A DNA stretch of 64,000 nt. Source: Kalaharituber pfeilii. Its lineage: Eukaryota > Ascomycota > Pezizomycetes > Pezizales > Pezizaceae. Position numbers and translations under genes: made by a program. Positions 11,149-21,240 of this stretch are shown here, piece by piece (the stretch's first letter is position 1; every line of letters begins with the position of its first letter). The stretch lies in NCBI GenBank assembly GCA_015179045.1, contig WHUZ01000050.1:124001-188000 (forward strand), read 5' to 3'. The notes under the pieces are model-generated. The model saw only the letters and a list, made by a program, of their open reading frames with translations. It searched no databases and had not been told where the DNA came from.

Positions 11149-11211
11149 TTTTTTTTTTTTTTTTTTTTTTTTTGTCACGTTACCCCGCCTGCAGCTGCTC
11201 GCCATGGCAGG
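11149..11211 (-). mobile_element. Minimal M-tail insertion
   Basis: Poly(T), then GTCACGTTACCCCGCCTGCA and GCTCGCCATGGCAGGG, the reverse complement of the M-tail. The flanks AGCACTTACC and AGTACTTACC are a near-perfect TSD. Confidence 0.75.
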
Positions 11212-11336
11212 GAAAAGTACTTACCTGAATACCTGCAAAAAGCGCTGCTCGATAAAAAAAGTCTAGATGGCTACGGAATGTCTCTGTCCAGTCACTTTCT
11301 GACTAGACACAAGCCGGGATTTAGCTATCCGAGGAT

Positions 11337-12600
11337 TTTTTTTTTTTTTTTTAATATCAATACTCGCGTGCCGCCCGATGGGCTATGGCGAGGGTCTTTA
11401 TTAACGAAAGAAAAAAAAAAACACCGACAAAACTAACACAACTATCAACCTAAATACATGTGGTGCCCGCGGACTCCTCCATAATGCGGGTGGCGCCCAG
11501 TATGATCCCCTACTTCCGTCCCCTCTCCGACTCATACCGGACCGACTTGTACCACCGTCCACTGAGCCTCACCTTCTCGACATCCATCTCTCTTCCCAGA
11601 TAAATCACCACCGAACTAGTTTTCTTGCCTTCCTCCTCCAGCACGTTCCTCTTCCTTAGCTAGCGAATCCCCCTTATCTTCCCTAGCTCCTTGTTCGCGG
11701 CTTCCAACCACTGTTTGACCTTTCCCAGGTCCTTCCTCAATGCGATACCGTGTATCACGATGCCGGCTTTCCCCCTAGTGTTGGCATCGGGTGTGGTTGG
11801 TGGAGAGGTGGTGGTGGTGGGGCCCTTCCGAGTGGTTCCCCGGTGGCGCCGATAAGCTTCTTCTTGGGTCGGAAGCTTAGCTCTTCCCTTTGGGCTGTTG
11901 GAGGGTTTTGGTGGCGGGGTGGGAGTTTTTGATGGCGGTGGTGCCGACGCCGATGGTTCCGGTGGCGGCGATGGTGTCGGCATCGGTGGTGCTCCCGTAG
12001 ACGACGCTATCTTTTTGGCCTCCTCATCGCTGAGTCGGCGCTTGATCTCGTACGGCTGGTTGGGAGTTGGAGCCTTCCCCTTCGTGCTGGGGCCGGCTGG
12101 TGTCTGTGGCGGTGGTGGTGGTGGTGGTGGCGGTGCCGGACTCACCGGCTCCTTGTGAACCGCCGTGATTGGGCTGAACCCCAATCCCTTGCTTGGGCGC
12201 TGGAAATATTCTCCTTGCCAGTGGGTTTTCTCGTCGTCTGCGTCCCCGCAGAAAGAACGGAACTCCCGCTTTTCGGCATCTACGCACACGAAGTACAGGA
12301 ATGCTCCCTTTTCCAGTCCTTCATTGTTCTTTTCTAGGAACGCCGCGACAGCACTCTCGATGGCGCTGAGCCTCATGGTCTTGGCGCGACAGGGGTGGTG
12401 GCAACGGTGGTGGTGAGCTGAAGGATCCTCGAGATTTCGCCCCGCGGGGGAAATTCGCACTGTCGGGTATTTGAGAATAAGAATTAGATCAAAAGACTCA
12501 GATCGCTGAGCGCTTTCGATTTATGTAGATTTCAGCGGGGGGGACGTTGTGGTTGTGGAGTCGGTTCCAAACACTCGTCCTGAGGTGGTTGTTGTCATAC
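11337..12600 (-). mobile_element. Complete ORF1-only non-LTR retroposon (HAL1-like)
   Basis: Exact 12-bp TSD CTATCCGAGGAT at 11325-11336 and 12601-12612. In element orientation it has about 225 bp of 5'-UTR, one ORF1-like gene, a 3'-UTR with a GCCCGCGGACTCC..GCGGGTGGCGCC block, the H-tail and poly(A). No reverse transcriptase or endonuclease is present. Truncated copies at 25387, 38007, 48801 and 52435 have the same order (ORF end, then 3'-UTR, then H-tail), so this is the family's real structure and not a deletion. It shares the H-tail with the complete LINE at 14318-21240 and is presumably mobilised by it. Confidence 0.85.
11510..12376 (-). CDS. ORF1-like protein of the HAL1-like retroposon, one nonsense codon
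   Basis: Start ATG at 12376 (MRLSAIESAVAAF). Residues 1-60 form a domain I do not recognise (GAFLYFVCVDAEKREFRSF). Then comes a long Pro/Ser/Thr-rich linker with the motif PNQPYEIKRRLSDEEAKKIA. The C-terminal domain (GIVIHGIALRKDLGKVKQWL...) resembles the RRM-like domain of LINE ORF1 proteins, which bind element RNA. A TAG at 11660-11662 replaces the tryptophan of the GIRWLRKK motif seen in other copies. Downstream the same frame continues to RGRK and a stop at 11510. The protein has no CCHC knuckle. Confidence 0.7.
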
Positions 12601-12612
12601 CTATCCGAGGAT

Positions 12613-13050
12613 ACAGAATCATGGGTACCACGCTATGGGAGGCAGTTAGGAAGAGGATCGTGGACTACACAAAGGGAACTATGGCTTTGGGAAGGGCTTC
12701 TAGAGAGTAATGATACTAAAGAAAGGAATGGACAGACGCGAGGTCAGAAACTGGAGGCCAGTTACACTCCTAAACACAGTAGCAAAACTAGGTCAGAAGG
12801 TTGTTGCTAAGGTTCTACAAACTCACGACTCTCTTTTGCACAGCAGCCAGCTCGGCGGTAGACCCTTTAGAGGAGCAGAAGACCTATAGCGTCAGACATT
12901 GAAGGAAGTCAGGAGCCGGCAGGAGAAGAACGAGTGAGTGGCTATTATAAGTTAGCGGCCTTTGTGGACGGCTTTCTACAACCTATATCCTTCAACCTCT
13001 CCTGGGATGGAAAGAAACGAGCAACCCCGGAATGATAGATGGCACGAAGT
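12613..13050 (+). pseudogene. LINE reverse transcriptase relic
   Basis: Translated pieces in shifted frames match the complete LINE: TTLWEAVRKRIVDYTKGNYG, NWRPVTLLNTVAKLGQKVVA, SQLGGRPFRGAEDL and FVDGFLQPISFNLSWDGKKR. Stops and frameshifts are frequent. The complete ORF1-only retroposon inserted next to it. The relic fades after about 13050. Confidence 0.75.
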
Positions 13051-13416
13051 AATCTTGATCAGGTATCACACCATCTATGCCGTTTCCAATACCTTTTCCA
13101 CGAGCGCGTACATACATACTCATATACGTCAGCACCTCCCTCCCAAAACTCATTATCGCAATTCCGACAAAAAAAAAATTCTTACATCTCGTATATCAAA
13201 CGGACCCCTGAAGGAACATATAGAAGGAACATATAGTAGCCACTACTCCACGCGCAACCCCCAAGCATAGGACCTTTCTCCACTTCGTGGATGGTAAAGC
13301 GCAGAATCTAAATTTTCCTTATATCTTGTGACCGTCATAGCTACAAACCTGAACCTGTTGTTATGAGGCCCGGAACCGTTCGATAACACTGTCGTGTCCG
13401 ATATCTCCTTCTAATA
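13051..13416. other. No gene recognised
   Basis: Contains a direct repeat GAAGGAACATATA near 13215, but no coding or tail signal that I can support. Confidence 0.3.
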
Positions 13417-13865
13417 CAGCATTTACCAGATTGTTTGAGCATTTAAATGAGTAGAATCTCCCATATGTCTAGAATTTTAAACAGCAGCGGTCTACGACTT
13501 TTGTCAAGTATGTATCACACTTTGTATTCAAGTATATACACTAAGAAATATTTTAGAAATGATGGACCTTCCAGATAATACAACAGACTGGACTCAATTC
13601 TTCGATGATGATACCTGATGCGCAACTGTCAATTACGGATAGTGGAAATATCCAGGATTATTAAAATCTAATTCACCTGGGTTAAATTCCAAAATCGCTT
13701 GAATTTACGTAAATGGCCTGGTCGGCCTGGACTGGCCTGAATGGCCTGGACCGGCCCTCACGGCCTGGCCTGATTGTTCAGGCCAGGCCAGGCCCAGAAT
13801 TTCACGGTCCAGGCCAGTCCAGGCCTCCGGTTGGCCTGGCCTGGCCTGGCCTGTTGGATTCATTG
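13417..13865. mobile_element. MITE-A copy 1 (left-truncated)
   Basis: Carries the same core as the copies at 30589-31273 and 39002-39832 (CAGCATTTACCAG... to TACGTAAATGGCCTGG), then the GGCCTG-rich array and the terminal GGATTCATTG. The left array and left terminal repeat are missing. Confidence 0.8.
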
Positions 13866-14272
13866 GGCATAGTGCATTGGTAGGCCCAGAGGTCGGCATT
13901 TGCGTTGCCGTGCATCGAGACCGTCCTTGGGGCCGCCGAGATATCCGGCGGGTGTGCTGTGGAGCATCCATTGATACATTGGATTCAGGGTAAGTTATGG
14001 ACCCCACATGATGGAGCCATCAGTCGGGATTTTCAATCCATATCCACTTATATAACTAATACTACAAAAACACACGAATAATAGAAGTAATTACTACAGA
14101 CAAAAAAAACACACTCAAAAACCGCAAACAATGAAAACGCAGAAATGTAGATGTCTCGAAAAAATTCTGTACCCGGACTCTAGTCAAACTCAGCTTCGCA
14201 ACTATACTCTCGCTGGAACTATGCTACTTGTATGCATATTAAACCAATCCCCTGCTGGTATGACCCTAGCCC
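13866..14272. other. No gene recognised
   Basis: Only short shadow ORFs. This segment originally lay just beyond the stop codon of the ankyrin-repeat gene, before the LINE inserted. Confidence 0.35.
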
Positions 14273-14317
14273 TCACGGCCTCGGAAACTCCATTAACGGG
14301 GCATACGTAACATCCAT
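14273..14317 (-). pseudogene. Stranded C-terminal end of the ankyrin-repeat gene
   Basis: The reverse strand reads MDVTYAPLMEFPRP and a stop at 14273-14275. Its first 13 bases are one copy of the TSD; the other copy, at 21241-21253, is in the ankyrin-repeat gene in the same frame. These are therefore the original last codons, cut off from the gene by the 6.9-kb LINE. Confidence 0.75.
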
Positions 14318-14455
14318 TTTTTTTTTTTTTTTTTATTTCATTAATCGCATGCCGCCTCGAAGGCTATGGCGATGTTTTAGATACATAATGTGAAATGAGA
14401 ATGAAAAGAATAATATGAAAAACTGAGATATCCCCGCCCGCTCTAAGTCCCAAGT

Positions 14456-17400
14456 TTACTCTTTCCCCGCCCAGTCCAATATCTCCATGTTGATGTCTTT
14501 GTCCGGATGTGTGAGGCTTTCAGCCCCTCCTCTCATCCTCCTGAGCCAAGGGGCGCAATCGTTGGATATGTGCGTCAGGTTTTCCAGGGCTCTCCCGCAC
14601 CATCGACACTCCGGTGAATCGGCTTGGCCTATGCGGTGTCTCCACTCCTTGAGGCCCTTGTTCCCGAGGATCCCTGCCAGGGTGGATAATCTTTTTCGGT
14701 TGTCGATTGTCTGGAGGGGTCTGTATGATAGTCCCAGACGATTGCGTTCTTCTGCTCTGAGTCTTTTGGCTTCTTGTCTTATACCCGCCTCCGTGACCAT
14801 TTCGTCTTCGTACTGGATGGCTGTGCTCGTCCTGGCTGCCTTGTCCGCCTTGGAGTTCCCGACTATCCCTATGTGGCTCTTGACCCACATGACAGCTGTG
14901 TCTAGGTCGCCGCGTCTGGTCCTCTCTTCCCATGCCTGTCGAACTGCCATGGATGAGCCTTCGGCGTTTGGGTCGCCGTTTTTTTTTTTTTTTTTTTTTT
15001 TAATATCAATACTGGCTTGCCGCCCTAAGGGCTATGGCGAGGGTTTTTATTAAAAAACTCCAAAAAGAACGAAAGAAGTAAGCAACTTTAAATACATGAT
15101 GCCCGCGGTTTACATAGTGTTGCGGGGGTGGGTCGCCGTTGGCTATCTTTTGTAGTCTGGAAATTGCTGTGCGCGAGTCGGTTAGGATCATGAGTTCCCC
15201 TTCGGTGTCGAGGGCCTTGCCAATTGCGATCATTTCTCCGTCGTTGACGGTGTTGCATCTGCCGAGGTATATGTACTCTTCCTGTCCGCGAGAGTGTGTT
15301 CCCGCCCCGGTGAGGTTGTCTATGCGGCTTCCGTCCGTGTAGACCCCTTTCCAACCTTCCTCTTCTTCGGCTTGAATGACTTCCTCCCATCTCTCCCGGC
15401 TCGTGTCGCTAGGGAGTGTGGGGAAGATATGTAGGGGGATGGGGGTCCGGTGGGAGAGATCGCCTCTTAGGTATATGGTGTCTGCGGAAGGGTCTAGGAG
15501 AGGTTCGTCGGGGAACCTCAGGGATCGGGCCTCGGCGCGATCTCTTTCCCCCTTTGCGAAGGTTTGGATCGATTCTAGGTTGACTATTCCCTCTACCGTG
15601 TCCCTTCTGGTACCCCAGGGGGCGCCTATGATGTCTCTGGCGATACAGTATTGCCATTTTTCCAGTTGTCTGAGTTTCTTCTGGACTGGTGCTCCCTTGG
15701 CGAAGTCCTGCCAGGCCCAGCAGCCGTATGTTGCGATGTTTCTCGCTATGCTGGTGTATAACTGTCGTCTCTTGCTCGGGGGGATTTTATGTAGTCTCCG
15801 TGCGATGCCCCAGGCCGCCTTCCCTAGGTTCAGCCTTTTCCGGAAGTGTTCCTCGTATTTCAGTTCCCAATCGACCGACAGCCCAACCAATCGATAACTC
15901 GGTCCTTGGGTACCTATGATCAGCGTCTCTGCTTTCCGAGGGTCCAGCTCGAAGCCTTCCTTGGATGCTTCTTGGGCCAGTGTCCTGCGGTGAGTGTCTA
16001 TGTCTTTTCGTAGTTGTCTCATCGAGCTGCTGGAGATCACACTGTGGAAGTCATCGACGTAGGAGCGCGTGAACTGGCTTTTTTCGGCTTTCTCCGCGAC
16101 TGGTGCGACCGCCACCAGAAACAGGACCGGGGAGAGAGGTGACCCCTGCGGGGCCCCGTCCGTCATCGTTCCCGTCCCGCGTGTCTTCCCGTCCCAGGAT
16201 ATGGAGAATTGTGTGGGTTGGAGGAACCCTTGAACGAAGCTGGCTATGTTTGGGTCCAGGCGTTCCAGCCTTGAGACTACTTTGTCCCGTCTCAGGTGGT
16301 TGAATGCTGCTTTAATGTCGTCTCCTACCAGTGCCGTCCATTCCCTCTTTTTGAGCCGTATGTCGACCTCTTTCAGAACCTGTCTCTGGAGATCCTCGCT
16401 TCCCCGGAAGGGTCGGCTGCCCAGTTGTGATTCCCTGAACAGTTCGTCCTTCCTCTGTATAGCTTTGGCCATGACCTTCTGTCCCAGCTTGGCGACTGTG
16501 TTTAGAAGCGTGATGGGACGCCAGCTCCCGGGTTGATCTCGGGGCTTCCCTTTCTTGAGGATCATGACCATGTTAAAGCCTTTGGCGAACCCGTGGTTCC
16601 CATTTAGGTATTCCACGATCTCCTCCCTGAGGGCTTCCCAGAGGGTTGTCTTCCTCAGGAGTTTCAGGACTCCGTACTGGATGCCGTCGGGGCCCGGAGC
16701 CGATTTGGATTTGGCGCTGGTGAGGGCTTTCTCTATTTCTGCCCTGGCGAGTGTCTTGTCGAGCGTGATGCCTCTGGTTCTTCGTGGTGTCTCATCCTCC
16801 GGGGGTTCGGTGATGATGTTGTGCCGGATAAGAATCTCTGCGATCTGGTCGTCCGGTCCTTCGATGCCCATAAGGGGGCGAGATCGAAATGGGTCTCGAG
16901 CTAGGCGGAAGATGTCCCAGGGGGACTCTACCCGATTCTCCTGGAGGAAGTTTTCCCAGTACGTCTTTTTCTTGTCCCGAATAATGTTTCGGAGAAGTTT
17001 TCTTGCCCGGTTCTTTTCGGCGGTGCTGTTCCCGGGGTTGCGGAGGATGTACTTCGTCATTTTCCGGGCCTCCTTAACCTCCTTGTCGAACCACCTTTTG
17101 GATCTGTCCATGATGTGGGCGTCCTTGGTGAATTCCTGTCCTAGTCTGGTGAGGGTTAGGTATGCACTGCCTGGGACTATGACGTCTTCTCCGTGTTCCT
17201 CGATGTATCTCTCCCACTTTTCCCAGTCTGTAACCTTGATCTTCCGAATCGTGCCCCGGTTTGGGGCAAGGAGCTGGCCGATGATCATGGCATGGTCGGA
17301 GCCGGCGATCCACGTGATCTCGTTGGTTCTCCATTCTTGTTCTCTCGCGAAAACCAGGTCCAGGAGTGCCTTCCTCTGGGAACCGTTCACCTGTCTGGAC

Positions 17401-17873
17401 CAGGTGATCGTACCCTTGTGTAATTGCTGTCTGAGTCCGTGTGCCTCCATGTGTCCGTGTAATGCTGTCCCTCTGGTGTCCTGTTTGTCTGACCATTCCC
17501 GGTGCTGGCTGTTGAAGTCCCCTATGACTAGGTCTGCTGCCCCTATCTTTTCCAGCTCAGATTCTGTGTCTGTGTCCTTGTTCCAGTAAACCCCGGTGAT
17601 CTTCCTTCCCCTGTAGTTGACTGAAACGTGCCTGTCCTGACCTTCTACCCGAATGTCTGCGGCTATGTCTTTCCTGGCGTAGGCTGCCAGACCCCCCGTC
17701 TTGGTGGGCGTGTGGATTGTGGTGAACGACGGGTGGAATGTTGTCCCTCCTCCTGGTGCGACCCAACCTTCTCCGATGAATATAATATCCGCCTTCCTTG
17801 ATGCTCCCTCTTGTAGCGTGATGTCCGTCCCCACGATTCCCCTCCCCACGTTCTGGTATATGACTTTAATCAT
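14456..17873 (-). CDS. LINE ORF2: endonuclease, reverse transcriptase, RNase H (interrupted once)
   Basis: Replicates the element by target-primed reverse transcription. The N-terminal about 220 residues are an apurinic-like endonuclease (IYQNVGRG, ADIIFIGEGW, VIGDFNSQH, GSDHAMI). Reverse transcriptase motifs follow: SAPGPDGIQYG, GSWRPITLLNTVAKLG, ALVGDDIKAAF, GAPQGSPLSPVLF and the catalytic SYVDDF. RNase H has YTDGSR, E in NDGEMIAIG, LTDSRTA and KSHIGIVGNSKADKAA. The C-terminus carries a CRWCG..H..C knuckle. A 148-bp retroposon (14981-15128, 12-bp TSD) splits RNase H. Without it the ORF would be about 1,085 residues and uninterrupted. The start ATG overlaps the stop of ORF1c by 8 nt (ATGATTAA). 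Confidence 0.92.
14981..15128 (-). mobile_element. ORF1-only retroposon 3'-UTR inserted in LINE ORF2
   Basis: TSD TGGGTCGCCGTT at 14969-14980 and 15129-15140. It holds poly(T), the H-tail and a 3'-UTR closely matching that of the copy at 25387-25946 (GATGCCCGCGGTTTACATAG). It is nested in the complete LINE and is therefore younger. Confidence 0.9.
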
Positions 17874-18813
17874 TGCGGGAGTTCTCCGGCTCTGGTGCCC
17901 TACGGGGACGGTTTGGAAGTTGGCAGCCTGGCAGGTGGCCGCCTCTCTGTCGGCAGCCGTGGCAAGTCTGTCTGAACGGTCTGCCGTTGAGGTTGACTGG
18001 CTCTTCTGCCTCGTTCCTTCTCGGGGACCTTCTGAGCCATTCCGGGAGATACTTTTGCTTCGGGACCCATTCTATGACTTGTCCCACCAGGAAGTGGTTG
18101 CAGTACCCTTCGGAGTCTGTGTATCTGTACCTGCGTGCTTTGTCTGCTTTTTCCTTGCCCAAGTCGGCTCTCAGCAGGCATCGGATTCTCTCGCCGCGGA
18201 ATTGTAGCCCTTTCTTGAGTATTTGTACCACGTTGTCCGAGACGAAGATAGAAAAGGCGGGTTTGCCTTCCCGGGCTGGTACTTGGTGGTTGTGTAGTCT
18301 TCTGACTTTTCGGTATGACATTTCCCCGGGGTTCTCGATGCGTAGGTCCCGGTCGACTTTACCTTGGTCTTCGTGCATCCCGATGTCGAAGGTGACCAAC
18401 TCTACCAGTCTGCTGTCCCAATCCGTTCTGGCTCCGGGGCTGTATCTTTTGACCGCCTTTTCCAAATGTGAGAGGTCTCTGGGGCCTTGGCGGTACTCCG
18501 TGTCCGTCATCAGGAGGATCCTTTCTTCTGGGAAAGATTGGTCTAGGATGACTCTTCGGACCTGGTATGGGGCATCCTTGCCTAGGATGGCGTTGATTCT
18601 GTTCTTGGCCTTTTCCATTTCTGAGTTGCCTTCTCTGGGGTGTGCCCACCCTTTCTTGTTCCAGTTGTCCTCGTTGTGAATCCTGGCTTGCCAAAGTCTT
18701 TCTTTGGGGATGAGATTGGACTCTCGGGGGTTGTGGGTCGCCTGAGGTTCGGTCGCTTGGGGTTTCTTCCCTCCTTGGGAGCCGTGTTTTGGTTGGGCTT
18801 CTACTGCCTTCAC
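17866..18813 (-). CDS. LINE ORF1c: gag-like protein with zinc knuckle
   Basis: About 315 codons. The C-terminal CHGCRQRGGHLPGC is a CX2CX5HX3C zinc knuckle, as expected for nucleic-acid-binding ORF1 proteins. Residues 190-260 (KPAFSIFVSDNVVQIL...) are an unidentified domain. There is no ATG at the 5' edge: the open frame begins at a GTG overlapping the TGA of ORF1b in the -1 frame. It may be reached by frameshifting or reinitiation, or ORF1b and ORF1c may once have been one ORF split by an indel. Confidence 0.75.
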   Translation of the reverse strand: MKAVEAQPKHGSQGGKKPQATEPQATHNPRESNLIPKERLWQARIHNEDNWNKKGWAHPREGNSEMEKAKNRINAILGKDAPYQVRRVILDQSFPEERILLMTDTEYRQGPRDLSHLEKAVKRYSPGARTDWDSRLVELVTFDIGMHEDQGKVDRDLRIENPGEMSYRKVRRLHNHQVPAREGKPAFSIFVSDNVVQILKKGLQFRGERIRCLLRADLGKEKADKARRYRYTDSEGYCNHFLVGQVIEWVPKQKYLPEWLRRSPRRNEAEEPVNLNGRPFRQTCHGCRQRGGHLPGCQLPNRPRRAPEPENSRND

Positions 18814-19529
18814 CTTCTCTGGGCCTTCGGCGCTTGACCCTTCTCTGGGTTGTGTGAGGGGCCCTCGTCTGTCTCGTGTTCCGTTCTCTCTTTTTGGCTG
18901 GCTGCCACCTGTGCGTAGGTTCCGTTCGAGCGTCCTCGGGGGCCTGTTGGGGGTTTCTTTTCCTTCTTTTCCCGTTTTTTTTCCGGGGGGGCGGTGGACT
19001 GTGTGCTGTCCTGTTCCTTTGTCTCCTTGTCCGGTGTGACCGTTTCCTTCTGGGTGGCTGGAGCTTGTGCTTGTGGTCTTTTCAGTAGGGTGACCTTGTG
19101 GGAGGGGTGGGGCGTGATCGTGTGAGACCCTTCTGAGTCTTTCTTCATCTTTTCCATCTTGGCTTGGAATGCGTGCTGGCTCCCGCTCATCCCTTCGTCC
19201 TGAAGCGTGTAGTCCATCGGGTCTTTGGGTGGTGTCTCTGCATCGGCTTTGGGCGTGGCTGCCGCTGTGCCTGACTTTTCCATGGCGGGGAGGGCGGGGG
19301 GAGGCCTGCCGGTGGGCGGGTTGCTTCTCGGGAGGGCTGGGGCTGTGCCTGCTTTTCCTCCCCTCTCCATCTCGGCTATGTGTGCGTACTTGCTGCTACT
19401 TGTGCCTTGTTTCTCGTAGTCCCAGTCCATGTTGGGGGATGGAGGCCTGGGTGGTGTCTTCGGGTCTTGGGCTTGGTGTGTGTGGTGGCTGTCGCCTAAG
19501 CTGCTGTTGTCGTAAACGATTCCCTTCAT
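18810..19529 (-). CDS. LINE ORF1b: Pro/Lys-rich gag-like protein
   Basis: 239 residues, low complexity, rich in Pro, Lys, Thr and Gln, with a basic patch (EKKREKKEKKPPTG) and no recognised fold. Its ATG overlaps the stop of ORF1a in an ATGA arrangement (19529-19526), the classic context for translational termination-reinitiation described for some LINEs such as SART1. It is followed by ORF1c in the -1 frame. Confidence 0.7.
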   Translation of the reverse strand: MKGIVYDNSSLGDSHHTHQAQDPKTPPRPPSPNMDWDYEKQGTSSSKYAHIAEMERGGKAGTAPALPRSNPPTGRPPPALPAMEKSGTAAATPKADAETPPKDPMDYTLQDEGMSGSQHAFQAKMEKMKKDSEGSHTITPHPSHKVTLLKRPQAQAPATQKETVTPDKETKEQDSTQSTAPPEKKREKKEKKPPTGPRGRSNGTYAQVAASQKERTEHETDEGPSHNPEKGQAPKAQRR

Positions 19530-20734
19530 ATTGTCTGGTTTTCTCCCCGTCGGGGGAGAGGGGCCTGTTGAAGATTCCTTCTCCTGTTCCGGGGGGGTCC
19601 CTTGTGCCGCCTCCCTTCTTTCGCCGGGTAGGGGGGCAAGATCTTCTTCGTGTTGTGGACGTCGTTGGGTGAGGCTGGGATAAAAAGGAACCTGTGTTCC
19701 AGTCTGGTGAGGATTTTGATGACGTTGTCCATGGATTCGTTGACCATGTTTTCCCAGACGGTCTGGCGTTTCTCTCTCTTGTATCGTTCTTCGGCGACCG
19801 CGTTTCGAACTATCCCGGAGATTTCCTGTCTCGTGATTGTGTGCGCCACTTGGGTTCCTTTGTCAAGGTCTTTATGTGTCGACTTCAATGAATTCTCTAG
19901 TGCCTCGATTCTCCCGATTATCATGTTTTCGGATGTGGCGATCCTCTCCCCAAGGGTCTCAAGTCTCTCGAGTATCTTGCTGTCGGGTGGCCCGGAGGGC
20001 TGACTGTCTGCAATCTCGTCCTGTCTGTTGTACCATTCCCTTCCCCGGACTCGGATCTCTTCTGGGACTGGGGTGTACCCGTGTTCCGAGGATGCTGTCG
20101 GAGCTGGGATAACTGATCCTCCTGCGCTCTCGCTCGGGGTGTCCGCGGGTACTGTCGTAGGGACTGGGACGACTGTTCTTTCGGAGCTCTCGCTCGAGGT
20201 GTCCTCGTAGGGTGGTGTGCCTGGGATGACTAAGTCGTGGAGGGGGAGAATGATATGTTGGCCTCCTACCGTGATTGTGTCCTCGATTTGGTCCTCTGGG
20301 GGTCTGGGGTCCATAGCTTCGCTCTCCTCGATGAATTGAATGATCTCCTGTGTGGAGACTCTCCCATGTTGGATGTCTTCAATGCTGATGACCCGGATTG
20401 ATGTGTTCAGGTCTCTGTCCAAGGCTATTCTTCCTCTTGCGGCGGCTATCTTTGTCGCCTTTTCCAGCCTCTGACCGGCTTTTGGGTCCGTCTCCGCTGC
20501 GTGTTTGAATATGTCCTGGTATCTGTGGAGGGTCCACTGGCTGTCTTCCTGTATGAAGGTCAGGTCTGCGTTAGATTTCCAGTCTCGAATGTAGTGAAAG
20601 TCTAGTCCATTGACTTTGGTTTTCCCGGTGCGTTTCCGGGTTTCTGGTCTTGCCGTGGATTGGGTGCGGTTGCGGAGGCGAGTGCTTGTGCGGGTGGGGT
20701 GGCGGCCCCTGTCGGTGGCTGCTGCCTTTGTCAT
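19526..20734 (-). CDS. LINE ORF1a: coiled-coil gag-like protein
   Basis: Start ATG at 20734 (MTKAAATDRG); the upstream open frame lacks an ATG. About 402 residues. A conserved-looking region (GLDFHYIRDWKSNADLTFIQ) precedes an acidic Ser/Thr/Pro linker and a heptad-like segment (ILERLETLGERIATSENMI), likely a multimerising coiled coil. I do not recognise a named domain. A related but decayed ORF1 appears on the minus strand at 62683-63330. Confidence 0.7.
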   Translation of the reverse strand: MTKAAATDRGRHPTRTSTRLRNRTQSTARPETRKRTGKTKVNGLDFHYIRDWKSNADLTFIQEDSQWTLHRYQDIFKHAAETDPKAGQRLEKATKIAAARGRIALDRDLNTSIRVISIEDIQHGRVSTQEIIQFIEESEAMDPRPPEDQIEDTITVGGQHIILPLHDLVIPGTPPYEDTSSESSERTVVPVPTTVPADTPSESAGGSVIPAPTASSEHGYTPVPEEIRVRGREWYNRQDEIADSQPSGPPDSKILERLETLGERIATSENMIIGRIEALENSLKSTHKDLDKGTQVAHTITRQEISGIVRNAVAEERYKREKRQTVWENMVNESMDNVIKILTRLEHRFLFIPASPNDVHNTKKILPPYPAKEGRRHKGPPRNRRRNLQQAPLPRRGENQTI

Positions 20735-21240
20735 GTCGTGACCTAACTGTATGCGTGGCTGGGTGGTTGTGTGGTCGCCGTTGCCTATTGGTCGTGGTCT
20801 CAATTGTGATATGTGATCTGAGGAATGGGGTGTGGTGTGTCGGAATGTGAGGGCTGTTCTCTATTCGTTCGGGGCTGGGGCTGTTCTTGTTAGTCCGATC
20901 CCTTCCAGGTAGTCCGGATCGTGCGAGTCTCTTTGGGCCACGTCGGGTGTGTTATTCGAGGTGTGGGTTGTCGTCGAGGGGGTTTTTGGGGGCCCCCTGC
21001 GCTGAAGTTGGAAGGTAGGTGTGTGCTGTGTAAGTCCGGCTCTTTTGAGTGTTCTGACGAATATTCGAGGGGAAAGTGTCTAATCCGTAGAATCTCGCGT
21101 GTTTCCTGGGATCCCCGTGCCCGTCGGGCCGGGGGGCGTAGTTCGCTGTTGTCTGCTAATCAATGCGATGTCTGGCGGTGGAGATACGGCCTCGGTCACG
21201 TGACGTTAGACGTGGCCCGAGGAGGTTGTAGAGGTGTGTG
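20735..21240 (-). promoter_or_regulatory. LINE 5'-UTR / internal promoter region
   Basis: About 506 bp between the TSD and the first ATG of ORF1a. Non-LTR elements need an internal promoter, so this is its expected place. The sequence differs from the 5'-UTR of the ORF1-only retroposon. No specific motif is assigned. Confidence 0.5.

Larger units (their letters stand above)
14318..21240 (-). mobile_element. Complete non-LTR retrotransposon (Tad/I-like LINE)
   Basis: The 6.9-kb element is bounded by a perfect 13-bp TSD, ACGTAACATCCAT, at 14305-14317 and 21241-21253. In element orientation: about 0.5 kb 5'-UTR, three overlapping ORFs (ORF1a, ORF1b, ORF1c), ORF2 with endonuclease, reverse transcriptase and RNase H, then a 3'-UTR with an ATCGCC..GGCGAT-type H-tail and poly(A). 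The only disruption is a 148-bp retroposon inside ORF2. It is the most intact autonomous element in the window and the likely source of machinery for the tail-only insertions. Confidence 0.92.

Noticed and set aside
13700..13870. GGCCTG arrays as CpG-like promoters or coding repeats (several ORFs cross them)
   Set aside because: The arrays occur only inside MITE-A with fixed ends. ORFs across them are artefacts of the repeat.
16555..17589. Long plus-strand ORF (344 codons) opposite the LINE
   Set aside because: It is an exact antisense shadow of the reverse transcriptase and endonuclease region and has no independent motifs.
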